The position numbers were made by a program, and so were the translations under genes. Under the pieces are notes generated by a model, which was not told the DNA's origin, ran no database searches, and saw only the letters and a list, made by a program, of their open reading frames with translations. Below, one piece after another: positions 1 to 7,836 of a stretch of 38,964 nt of DNA. Location: positions 1 to 38,964 of the forward strand of contig JBNLBT010000021.1 of the NCBI GenBank assembly GCA_050303435.1, read 5' to 3'. Positions within the stretch are counted from its first letter, which is position 1. Each line of letters begins with the position of its first letter. The stretch comes from JBNLBT01 sp050303435. GTDB lineage: Bacteria; Pseudomonadota; Gammaproteobacteria; Xanthomonadales; Marinicellaceae.

Positions 1-1400
1 GCATCGGACCACACCGGTCCGCTGCCCAGGCGCTCGATCAACCCTTCGAGGTTCTCAACGCGCTCAAACTCTCCGCGCACTGGGCCGGTGTGAATCGACT
101 CAAACACATGCATCACCGGTTCCAGCGCATTCAAGGCGCGCTGCGGCTGATGACACACCAGCAGCGTGGATTGCAGTTCGGCCAGGCGCTGACGCGCCTC
201 GCCCACGCCCTGATTGAGCCACTCATCCAGTGTGACCAGGTGCTGGCAATCGAATCGTCTGGCCACAAGCGCCTGTTCAAATTCACCGAAGCGGCGCGCC
301 TGCAGCAGCAACAGGGCGACACCCTGAACACGCGTCGGCGCCCCCGGTCCCGCGGTTTCACTGGGGTCACTCAACAGGCGGAACACGCGCTCCACTTCCG
401 GCAGGAAGCGGCTGAAGCCGACCGTCGCCGAAGCCAGTTCACGCATGCTGCCACCGGCGTAGCGCAAGCCCACCAAAAACAGCACCAATCCCAGCCAGTC
501 GATGCGATCGTCTGCGTACAAATAACTGATCAAGGCGATCAACAGGGTTGAACCCAGCACCAGGAACAGCGCATTCAGCCAGGTGACGTGAATTTCCGCC
601 AGGCGTCGCTGATAGCGCACGCGGGCAAAACGCTCATACTCGCCGTTGTCAAGCGCGCCGGATTCAGCCTGCGCCGTTGTCAATACGCCATCCAGGGTGC
701 CGTCAACCAGCTCAGACAGGCCGCGAAACGCCGGTTGCGCCAGGGCGTTCTGCTTGAGCAGCAGGCGCGCCGCGTAGCGGTTGATGTAGTACAGCACCAC
801 CACGTACAAAACCGCGAGGGGCAGCAGGAACACCAGCAGGGTGCGATTCATTCGATACAAGGCCACGGCGGCCAGTAAAAAGGTCAGCAAAGGCACCAGC
901 GTGCGCGTCAGACGCCGCGCCACCAGTCCGGACACGTGAGCGCTGAGTTTGATGTTGCGCAGCAATTCCTGACGCGGCTGACCATCAAACAAACGCATCC
1001 AGCGACTGTCCGGGTCATTGCCGACGTGTGACAGTGTGCGCGCAATCAGGCTTTTCTGATAGGCGATGACGGATTGCACCCCAACCCGGAAGGACAGGTA
1101 TTGGCACAGCGCGGAAATCACCCCGGCCACCGTCAGCACAGTCAGCCAGCGCGGCCAGCCGATGGCAAAAAATGCCGCCAGCCAGGGCGCATCGTAGCGA
1201 TCAAGAAAAGACGGGTCGTGCAGGTAATTGACGCCAGCAATCAATCCCAGCAACCACATCAGACCGGTCAGCATCGACAACGCCATCAGCATCTGAATCA
1301 ACCAGAACGGCCACGTCTGATCCCGATAATAGCCACTCATCAGCTGACGAAACACGCGCAGGTAATTGCGCAGTTGCTGTTGCAGTGGCACGGCGTTCAT
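1..1400 (-). CDS. ABC-exporter-like membrane protein with reduced ATPase domain (partial, C-terminus off window)
   Basis: An open frame begins at the ATG at 1400-1398 and stays open to the left edge (466 complete codons). About six hydrophobic segments lie near residues 32-54, 83-102, 164-182, 186-205, 274-293 and 298-315, the layout of an ABC type-1 exporter membrane domain. After residue 345 the sequence should enter a nucleotide-binding domain, but there is no GxxGxGKS/T and no LSGGQ. What remains is a Walker-B-like stretch (LVTLDE, 388-393) and an H-loop-like stretch (LLVCHQP, His417), only about 45 and 70 residues past the membrane domain. The ATG overlaps the stop of the upstream sulfotransferase (ATGA), so the two are probably co-translated. 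Export of a sulfated product is an inference from that coupling only. Alternatively the C-terminal part is an unrelated domain. The substrate is unknown. Confidence 0.6.
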   Translation of the reverse strand, partial: MNAVPLQQQLRNYLRVFRQLMSGYYRDQTWPFWLIQMLMALSMLTGLMWLLGLIAGVNYLHDPSFLDRYDAPWLAAFFAIGWPRWLTVLTVAGVISALCQYLSFRVGVQSVIAYQKSLIARTLSHVGNDPDSRWMRLFDGQPRQELLRNIKLSAHVSGLVARRLTRTLVPLLTFLLAAVALYRMNRTLLVFLLPLAVLYVVVLYYINRYAARLLLKQNALAQPAFRGLSELVDGTLDGVLTTAQAESGALDNGEYERFARVRYQRRLAEIHVTWLNALFLVLGSTLLIALISYLYADDRIDWLGLVLFLVGLRYAGGSMRELASATVGFSRFLPEVERVFRLLSDPSETAGPGAPTRVQGVALLLLQARRFGEFEQALVARRFDCQHLVTLDEWLNQGVGEARQRLAELQSTLLVCHQPQRALNALEPVMHVFESIHTGPVRGEFERVENLEGLIERLGSGPVWSD

Positions 1401-2362
1401 GCGGGGCTTTTCTGGTGCCAGTCCAACAAGTCCACAAATTGCCTGTTGTGCGCCCGATAGCGCGCCACATCGTCCTCGCTCAGCCCCATCTGCGCGAAGC
1501 GCCGGACAAACAGATCGCGGGCAAATTCATACAGCGCCTGATCGATGTGGTTGATGGCCCGGATGCGTTCGATCAGTGCCGTCGGCAGCGCCGTTTTATC
1601 GGTCTTTTCACGCGATTCGTTCATGCGCCGGTAAAACACGTCATTCCAGCCCAAAGCGCGCTGCGCCATGAGCAGAAAATGATCGTACATTTCCGTGAGT
1701 CCGAACAGTGAGAAGCGGCGTTCCAACTGTTCGCACACGGCCTCGATCAATTGCTGATCGCTGCGGCGGTCCGCATGGATGGCGTTCTCACGCAACAAAC
1801 CCAGAATGCGGTGCGCTTGCGCGTTGGGCATCTCGTCCACTTCGGGGTGTTCAATGAATTCTTCCAGACTCAATCCACACGCCATCGCGTGCTTGGGGTG
1901 ATTCTTGCTGCTGCGCACGTAATCGTAATAGGAAATCACCCGACCGACCGGCTCGCGGATCATGGTGAACTGCACCAGTTTCTTGCGATCCAGCAATTGG
2001 TAGTGGATGTCATTCAGTTCGTAGTGACCGAGAAAGGCGCGAAAGGCCCGGCCGGCCTTGAACATACCGCGCACGTGCTGGTCCAGCGCCGGGGCGTTGA
2101 CCTGGTACACATAATCCACGCGGTAGTTTTTGGCCACCAGATAATCCAGGGTGGTGCCACCGGTTTTGGGGATGTGAAAAAACACCACATGAAAACCGGC
2201 CAGACCAGGCAACGGTTTTTTTCTAGAACGCGCCAGCATGGCGCGCCAGGGCACCAGCTTGCTGTCGATCACTGCATTGTTCAGTCGATTCCTTTCTTCG
2301 ATGGACAACGCGTACCATCGGCTCAAATAATCGGCCGGTATGTCAAATTGTTGTTTCAGCAT
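1397..2362 (-). CDS. PAPS-dependent sulfotransferase (sulfotransferase family 2-like)
   Basis: This 321-residue protein likely transfers sulfate from PAPS to an acceptor such as a sugar or glycolipid; the acceptor cannot be read from the sequence. The 5'-phosphosulfate loop is plain at residues 62-72 (FHIPKTGGTTL), and a 3'-phosphate-binding motif lies near 136-150 (IREPVGRVISYYDYVRS, with Arg and Ser in the family positions). GHYE at about 112-115 also fits family 2. There is no signal peptide or membrane segment, so it is cytoplasmic. I chose the ATG at 2362 because homology-like sequence begins there; the frame stays open upstream but reads as low-complexity noise crossing the divergent promoter region. 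The stop overlaps the start of the ABC-like gene by 4 nt. A bifunctional PAPS-forming enzyme is encoded at the other end of the window and could supply its donor. Confidence 0.85.
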   Translation of the reverse strand: MLKQQFDIPADYLSRWYALSIEERNRLNNAVIDSKLVPWRAMLARSRKKPLPGLAGFHVVFFHIPKTGGTTLDYLVAKNYRVDYVYQVNAPALDQHVRGMFKAGRAFRAFLGHYELNDIHYQLLDRKKLVQFTMIREPVGRVISYYDYVRSSKNHPKHAMACGLSLEEFIEHPEVDEMPNAQAHRILGLLRENAIHADRRSDQQLIEAVCEQLERRFSLFGLTEMYDHFLLMAQRALGWNDVFYRRMNESREKTDKTALPTALIERIRAINHIDQALYEFARDLFVRRFAQMGLSEDDVARYRAHNRQFVDLLDWHQKSPA

Positions 2363-2429
2363 GGAATTCAGCCCTGTGCGTATCCGGTGCGCAGATTCGG
2401 CGCTTTTGTGGCGTGTCAAAAAAACGCCG

Positions 2430-2435
2430 ATTATA
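2430..2435 (-). promoter_or_regulatory. Candidate -10 box for the sulfotransferase operon
   Basis: The minus strand reads TATAAT at 2435-2430, about 70 nt upstream of the sulfotransferase ATG. No good -35 is seen 16-18 nt further upstream. Between this box and the gene, a GGCGT/ACGCC inverted repeat (2410-2414 and 2424-2428) could form a leader hairpin. The 295-bp gap 2363-2657 separates divergent genes and must hold promoters for both. Confidence 0.4.
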
Positions 2436-2657
2436 GCACGCGAGCGCAGCAGACCGAAACGCTTTGCATGGCGGTAAAGACGGGGCAAAAAGGTGCAGGC
2501 ACAACGCGTGCAGCGCCTTTCGGCGGGCGCTGCAGAACTCCGCGCCATGCCGTGGACAATTTTTTCTGCGGGCTGACGCACAGATTCTCTGACCGCACAC
2601 AAACGCCCATCATCTGGGACTTGTATGGGGTGCCCAGATTGATTATCATGAGAGCGA

Positions 2658-4901
2658 ATGAACGCGTCAGATTCCAGTCCGGTCAAACCAGTGAAGTCCA
2701 CCGCCCTCAAGCCCAACCCAAATTCCCGTCTCTCAGGCCGGGCAGGTCTTTTTTGCAGCGCAGTGCTGTGGCTTTTGATCAGCGGCTCACTCGCCGCGGC
2801 TGAACAGGAACGACCAAAAATCGGCCTGGCACTGTCCGGCGGTGGCGCGCGCGGCCTGGCCCACATTGGCGTGTTGCAGGCGCTGCACGACAAACGCATT
2901 CCCATAGACTACATCGCCGGCACCTCCATGGGCAGCATCATCGGCGGCCTGTACGCCACCGGCATGAACACCGACGATTTGGACTGGGTGGTGGCATCGG
3001 TTGACTGGGATTCGGCCTTCAGCCCGGCGGTCGACCGCGAACTGAAAAACTACCGGCAAAAGCAGGAAGAGAAAGACTACTTTGTTGACCTGGAGATAGG
3101 TCTGTCCCGCAAGGGCCCCAAGTCCGGTGTGGGCATCGCCGGTGATCAAAAAATCATGCTCGAACTGCAGCGACTGGTGGGCTCCATTGACGCGGACAAT
3201 TTTGATGACTTTCCGATCCCCTTCAGGGCCGTGGCCACCGATTTGAACGCCGGTGAGCCCTACGTCATTGATCACGGCGATCTGGCGCTGGCGATGCGCG
3301 CTTCCATGGCGGTGCCGCTGATTTTTGGGCCAATCAAACACCAGGGCCGCATGCTGGTGGACGGCGGCATACTCAACAATTTGCCGGTGGATGTGGTGCG
3401 CAAGATGGGCGCAGACATCGTCATCGCCGTCAACATCGCCTCGCCGCTGGGTGCGGTGGATGAAACCAGCTCAGTGCTGTCCGTCACCTATCAGAGTGTG
3501 GACGTGGCGCTGGTGCAAAACACCATTGAATCTCTGGGCCTTGCCGACATCGTGATTGCCCCCAAACTGGAAAAAGTGGCCGCCACTGATTTTGACAAAA
3601 ACGACCAGATGGTGGCCGACGGTTATCACGCGGTGGCGGAAAAATCCCTGGTGCTGGATCACCTGGCGCTGAGTGAACACGATTACCGCGTGCATCAGGA
3701 AAGCCGCAATTTTCTGGTGCGCAACGTGCCGGAAAAGATTCGCTTTGTGCGTTTCTCCGGCAATCAACGCACCGCCACCGCGCGCTTGCAGGCCTATGCA
3801 AACAACCTGATCAACCAGAGTTTTGAAACCGGGCAGGTGCAGCGCATCGCCGACAAAATCGCCGCCGCAGAACAGGACATCCAGATCATCACCTACCACG
3901 TGGTCAGCGAGGACGAAGAAAAGGGCATTGAATTCAATGTGCAGGAAAAACAGTGGGGCCCGGATTACGTCAAGTTTGGTCTCAAAATTGCCGATGACTT
4001 TGACTCCAACACGCGAATCTCTGTGCTTGCGCGACATCAGCGTTTCAACATCAATGACTGGGGCGGTCAATGGATCAATGACTTCAGCGTGGGTTCCCTG
4101 TTGCAATGGAAATCCGAATTTTATCAACCCATTGAGGCGAAGAGAGATTATTTCCTCAGCGCCAATTTGCACTCCATCAAAGACACCCGGCGCTTTTATC
4201 AGGACGACACCCGCGCGGTCGGCGAATACGACCTGAAACGCTTTGCGCTGGGTTTTGACTTTGGCATCAACATCAACGCCAACAGTGAATTCAGGGCCGG
4301 TTTGTGGTTCCGCGACGAAGACGTCAACAACGTCATCAACAGCACCAACTTTGACACCGCCATTGATCGATCAACCGGCCTGCTGGTGCGCTACGGCCTG
4401 GACACCCAGGAAAAAGCCCTGTATTCCCGTGAAGGCTACGACATCGAGACCGAACTGGGCTTGTTCAACAAAGTCCAGTGGATCAGTTTCAACGGTTTCA
4501 AACGCATCCCACTGGGCAAAACCAGCGCCGCGCATTTTGGCATCAAGGCGGACTTCACCGATTTGGTTGACGACGACCAGTTTTTTAAAGCCTACGGTGG
4601 CCTGGATGATTTTGCCGGCTTTCCACAACATTCTCTGCTGGGCCTGAACGCCTTTCTTTTTGAATTCGGTGGTTTCACCAAACTCGACCCGATCAAATTG
4701 CCGGTGGTCGGTACGCCGAACCTGATTGTTAAAGTACATTACGGCAATGTCTGGCAGCGACACATTAAACTGGATGACATGATTCTGGGGTTCTCGGCCG
4801 GGCTGTCGATCGACGTGGAAAACACCGTGATGTACGTTGGCAGCGGCTACAGCGACGGCGGGGATATACGTTTTTACCTGCGCCTGGGCACCGGTTTTTA
4901 G
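2658..4901 (+). CDS. Patatin-like phospholipase with POTRA and outer-membrane barrel (type Vd autotransporter, PlpD-like)
   Basis: A 747-residue protein with three parts. Residues about 30-48 are a Sec signal ending in SLAAA. Residues about 54-350 are a patatin lipase: oxyanion loop GGGARG (61-66), nucleophile elbow GTSMG with Ser90, and DGG with catalytic Asp235. The rest holds a single POTRA-like region (about 355-425) followed by a beta-rich barrel of about 300 residues ending in a terminal Phe (LRLGTGF), as BAM substrates do. Family knowledge: PlpD-type proteins place a phospholipase A domain at or beyond the outer membrane. It could also act on phospholipids inside the envelope. The ATG at 2658 is the furthest upstream start, with a GAGAG just before it; a later start within the long polar N-terminus is possible. 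It stands alone between divergent and tandem neighbours. Confidence 0.9.
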   Translation: MNASDSSPVKPVKSTALKPNPNSRLSGRAGLFCSAVLWLLISGSLAAAEQERPKIGLALSGGGARGLAHIGVLQALHDKRIPIDYIAGTSMGSIIGGLYATGMNTDDLDWVVASVDWDSAFSPAVDRELKNYRQKQEEKDYFVDLEIGLSRKGPKSGVGIAGDQKIMLELQRLVGSIDADNFDDFPIPFRAVATDLNAGEPYVIDHGDLALAMRASMAVPLIFGPIKHQGRMLVDGGILNNLPVDVVRKMGADIVIAVNIASPLGAVDETSSVLSVTYQSVDVALVQNTIESLGLADIVIAPKLEKVAATDFDKNDQMVADGYHAVAEKSLVLDHLALSEHDYRVHQESRNFLVRNVPEKIRFVRFSGNQRTATARLQAYANNLINQSFETGQVQRIADKIAAAEQDIQIITYHVVSEDEEKGIEFNVQEKQWGPDYVKFGLKIADDFDSNTRISVLARHQRFNINDWGGQWINDFSVGSLLQWKSEFYQPIEAKRDYFLSANLHSIKDTRRFYQDDTRAVGEYDLKRFALGFDFGININANSEFRAGLWFRDEDVNNVINSTNFDTAIDRSTGLLVRYGLDTQEKALYSREGYDIETELGLFNKVQWISFNGFKRIPLGKTSAAHFGIKADFTDLVDDDQFFKAYGGLDDFAGFPQHSLLGLNAFLFEFGGFTKLDPIKLPVVGTPNLIVKVHYGNVWQRHIKLDDMILGFSAGLSIDVENTVMYVGSGYSDGGDIRFYLRLGTGF

Positions 4902-4956
4902 CAACCGGAACGCGCACCGAAACCGACACCGCCGACCAGTCTATCCGCACGCAGTA

Positions 4957-4984
4957 AAAGCAGAAAAATGCACTGCATTGCTTT
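4957..4984 (+). terminator. Weak candidate terminator after the patatin gene
   Basis: AAAGCA (4957-4962) pairs with TGCTTT (4979-4984), and the loop contains a nested ATGCA/TGCAT; AAAATTTT follows. The stem is AT-rich and lacks a proper U-run, so this is tentative. It abuts the repeated element that starts at 4982. Confidence 0.25.
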
Positions 4985-5108
4985 AAAATTTTCGACCGGC
5001 GAACTCAAACCATCCATGCATTTGACTGGACCACGGTGTGACTCAGGGATGAGGCACCCTGTTGCCATTGGGCTCAAAAACGGACACACATAATCCGTTC
5101 AACCGCAC
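4982..5108 (+). repeat. Intergenic repeated element, copy A
   Basis: This block is homologous to 12119-12248. Shared landmarks occur in the same order and at nearly the same spacing: TTTAAAA then TTCGACCGG (4991-4999), ACGGTGTG (5033-5040), CAGGG (5044-5048), CACC (5055-5058), GGGCTCA (5070-5076), and ATCCnTTCAA (from 5093). By hand I count about 51 identical positions in 76 aligned columns over 5033-5108, with one single-base gap. GGTG/CACC could close a hairpin with CTCA/TGAG inside it. It fills much of the 355-bp gap 4902-5256. Its nature (dispersed repeat, UTR element or RNA) is unknown. Confidence 0.6.
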
Positions 5109-5199
5109 ATGCACTGAGCCTTCATTTTCCAGCCAAAAGCCCGCTCGGTCACTTCCTGGATGGATTTTAACCATTATTTAATGCGCAACTAGCGGTATA

Positions 5200-5228
5200 T
5201 TGACAAATCCATGGGTATAATGGATTTT
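5200..5228 (+). promoter_or_regulatory. Candidate promoter of the small secreted protein gene
   Basis: A perfect TTGACA (5200-5205) and a perfect TATAAT (5216-5221) both occur just upstream of the gene at 5257, but only 10 nt apart, so they cannot be the -35 and -10 of one promoter. TTGACA could pair with the weaker GATTTT at 5223-5228 (17-nt spacer), or TATAAT could act with a poor -35. Confidence 0.35.
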
Positions 5229-5256
5229 GTCACGTTAACCCGAATGGAATTGAGCA

Positions 5257-5745
5257 ATGATACGAATTGCCCTGCTGTTGTTCAGCACGCCGCTTTTTGC
5301 CAGCAACCTGCTGTTGGACTCGAATTTTATTCAAGTGCAGAACATTTACACACTGGATTGCCATGGCCTGCACCTGTTCAGCAGCGACCCGGCCACGCAA
5401 TGCACGCCGGCCGATCCACCCAATCCGCGTGAGTGTCCGGTGTTGATCATCGACGGGGTCAGCTATCAGTTTTTGCATGAAATTGTGTTCAACGTCATCA
5501 CCAGCACCGCCAATGTGACCGGGCCGCTGTTTGACAGCTGCATCCGCCAGTCCAACAACGCCGCGCCTTCGCTGGGCGCCGGGTTTAAACTGTCAAGTGA
5601 AGGACAGGCCGTGCTAGGCATCGCCTCAATGCGCATTCTGACCGACCCCTGGGCCCTGGACATCACGTCCCTGGATGGCGATATCGTGTGTGCGGACACC
5701 GCCGCGTTTGAGATCATTTTCAAGCACAATTTCAACGGCAACTGA
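5257..5745 (+). CDS. Small secreted protein of unknown function
   Basis: A 162-residue protein that I do not recognise. The N-terminus (MIRIALLLFSTPLFASN) is a short Sec signal with likely cleavage after LFAS, giving a mature protein of about 145 residues. The mature part has five cysteines: one in LDCHG, one in TQCTP, one in RECPV, one in FDSCI and one in DIVCAD. This is compatible with two periplasmic disulfides. No membrane segment follows the signal and no catalytic motif is visible. It is preceded by repeated element copy A and a promoter-like region, and it faces ligA convergently with only 66 bp between the stops. Codon use and the signal peptide make it look real. No function is assigned. 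Confidence 0.65.
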   Translation: MIRIALLLFSTPLFASNLLLDSNFIQVQNIYTLDCHGLHLFSSDPATQCTPADPPNPRECPVLIIDGVSYQFLHEIVFNVITSTANVTGPLFDSCIRQSNNAAPSLGAGFKLSSEGQAVLGIASMRILTDPWALDITSLDGDIVCADTAAFEIIFKHNFNGN

Positions 5746-5811
5746 CGCCCATTGTGCACTGACTTCTGCTGTTTAAGCAATCACGCGGCGTTTAATCCAC
5801 TTTAAAAGGGA

Positions 5812-7836
5812 TCAATCCTCAGGGTGCCGCTGCGCCAGTGACTGCAACCAGGCTTCATCGTGCACCGGCACATTCAAGGCTTCGGCGCGCTTGAGTTTTG
5901 AACCGGCCTTGTCTCCGGCCACCAGCGCATTGGTGTTGCTCGACACCGCGGAGGCCACGCGTGCGCCCAGACGCATCAGCAGTTCTTTGGCGGCGCTGCG
6001 GTTCATGTGCTGCAGGGTGCCAGTCAAGACCACCACCTGTCCAGCCAAAGGCAACACCGCATCATCCGCCGGCGCCGGCATCTCCGGCCAGCTCAGTCCA
6101 CTGGCCAGCAGCCGATCCACCACCTCGCTGTTGTGGGTCTCCTGGAAAAACGCCGCAATGTGTGCGGCCACCACCGGCCCGACGTCCGGCACCGCCTGCA
6201 AAGTCTCCAGATCCGCCGTGCGCAAGGCGTCCAGCGTGCGCAACTCGCGCGCCAGTGTCAGCGCCGTGGCTTCACCGACTTCCCGAATGCCCAACGCGTA
6301 AATAAAACGCGGCAAGGTGGTTTGTTTGCTCTGTTCGATGGCGCTGCACAGATTGCTCGCCGATTTCTCGGCCATGCGCTCCAGAGACGCCAGCTGTTGC
6401 ACATCAAGCCGATACAGGTCGGCCGGATTGCCAATCAGGCCCTGATCCACCAACTGTTCCACCAGTTTGTCGCCGAGGCCCTCAATGTCCATGGCCTTGC
6501 GCGAAGCGAAATGTTTGATCGATTGTTTTTTCTGCGCCGCGCAATACAGGCCGGCCGGGCAGCGCAACACCGCTTCGCCCTCCACCCGTTCCAGCGGAGA
6601 GTCGCACACCGGACAACGCTCGGGCATTTGAAACGGCTGAGCATCGGCTGGACGCTTGCTTGGCACCACTTTCACCACCTCCGGGATCACGTCCCCGGCG
6701 CGGCGCACAAACACGGTGTCACCGACGCGCACGTCCTTGCGTCTGATTTCATCTTCATTGTGCAGCGTGGCGTTGGTTACGCTGACGCCACCCACGTGCA
6801 CAGGCTCCAGTCTGGCCACCGGCGTGATGCTGCCGGTGCGCCCCACCTGTACATCGATGGCGCGCACGCGTGTGGTGGCCTCTTCGGCCGGAAATTTGTG
6901 CGCAATCGCCCAGCGCGGGGCGCGCGTGACAAATCCCAGTTGCGCCTGCAATGCGCGGTCATCGACTTTGTACACCACCCCGTCGATGTCATAATCCAGG
7001 TCCGCGCGCTGGCTCAGTACGCGACGGTAGAAATCTTCACAGCCGGTCTCGTTGCTCACCACTTCAGACAAGGGGTTGACCGGCAGTCCCAGCTGTTTCA
7101 GCCAGGCGAGAATCTCACTGTGGGTGGCCAGCGTGCACTCGGGTTCGGCCAGCCCCAGCGAATAGGCATAAAAAATCAACGGCCGCGCGGCGGTTTTGGC
7201 CGGGTCCAATTGTCGCAATGAACCGGCCGCGGCATTGCGCGGGTTGGCGAACACTTTTTCTTCGTGGGCTTCGGCCCAGCGGTTGTAGGCATTGAATCCC
7301 GAACGCGTCATCAAAACTTCACCACGCACTTCCAGCACCGCCGGCGCGTCCCCGCGCAGCACCAGCGGCACCGACTGAATGGTTTTGACGTTGGCGGTGA
7401 TGTCTTCGCCGGTTTGCCCGTCGCCGCGGGTCGCGGCCTGAACGTAGTGTCCGTGTTCATAGCGAATGCTGACGGCCAGTCCATCCAGTTTGACCTCGGC
7501 CGAATACAAGACGTCGTCCAGTTCAACCGTTTTGATCACTCGCTGGTGGAATTCCAGCAGCTCCTCTGCATCAAACACGTTGCCCAGCGACAGCATCGGC
7601 ACCGCGTGGGTCACCGGATGAAATTTGTCCAAGGGACGATCCGCCACGCGTTGTGTGGGTGACGCCGGCGAAATCAGATCCGGATGGTCTTTTTCGAAGG
7701 CCAGCAGAGCGTGGTAGAGTCGATCGTATTCGGCGTCGCTGATGCTCGGGTCATCCAGCACGTAATAGCGGTGCGCGTGTTCGTTGAGTTGCGAAAGCAG
7801 GCGCTGATACGTGCTTTCGGCTTCAGATGGCGCCAT
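5812..7836 (-). CDS. ligA: NAD+-dependent DNA ligase LigA
   Basis: A 674-residue enzyme that seals nicks in replication and repair, using NAD+. The usual domains appear in order: an N-terminal Ia domain with YYVLDDPSISDAEYDRL, the adenylation domain with the nucleophilic lysine in KLDG (Lys116), an OB fold, a four-Cys zinc finger (CPVC...C...C), helix-hairpin-helix repeats, and a C-terminal BRCT domain from about 597. The length is typical for the family. I chose the ATG at 7836 (MAPSEAES); the frame is open 75 nt further upstream, but that stretch lies inside zipA and is not LigA-like. The start overlaps the end of zipA by 14 nt, consistent with translational coupling. Confidence 0.97.
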   Translation of the reverse strand: MAPSEAESTYQRLLSQLNEHAHRYYVLDDPSISDAEYDRLYHALLAFEKDHPDLISPASPTQRVADRPLDKFHPVTHAVPMLSLGNVFDAEELLEFHQRVIKTVELDDVLYSAEVKLDGLAVSIRYEHGHYVQAATRGDGQTGEDITANVKTIQSVPLVLRGDAPAVLEVRGEVLMTRSGFNAYNRWAEAHEEKVFANPRNAAAGSLRQLDPAKTAARPLIFYAYSLGLAEPECTLATHSEILAWLKQLGLPVNPLSEVVSNETGCEDFYRRVLSQRADLDYDIDGVVYKVDDRALQAQLGFVTRAPRWAIAHKFPAEEATTRVRAIDVQVGRTGSITPVARLEPVHVGGVSVTNATLHNEDEIRRKDVRVGDTVFVRRAGDVIPEVVKVVPSKRPADAQPFQMPERCPVCDSPLERVEGEAVLRCPAGLYCAAQKKQSIKHFASRKAMDIEGLGDKLVEQLVDQGLIGNPADLYRLDVQQLASLERMAEKSASNLCSAIEQSKQTTLPRFIYALGIREVGEATALTLARELRTLDALRTADLETLQAVPDVGPVVAAHIAAFFQETHNSEVVDRLLASGLSWPEMPAPADDAVLPLAGQVVVLTGTLQHMNRSAAKELLMRLGARVASAVSSNTNALVAGDKAGSKLKRAEALNVPVHDEAWLQSLAQRHPED

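Noticed and set aside
1751..2803. Plus-strand open frame of 350 codons across the sulfotransferase gene and the divergent spacer
   Set aside because: It is antisense to a gene with clear PAPS motifs, has no domain, and its His/Gln/Val-rich composition is typical of a codon-bias shadow.
4957..5108. Known ncRNA or CRISPR-like array in the patatin downstream gap
   Set aside because: There are no regularly spaced identical repeats and no resemblance to SRP, 6S, tmRNA or RNase P RNA; only the two-copy element described above.
6007..7221. Plus-strand open frame of 404 codons inside ligA
   Set aside because: Antisense to a complete, motif-rich LigA; no ribosome site or family features.
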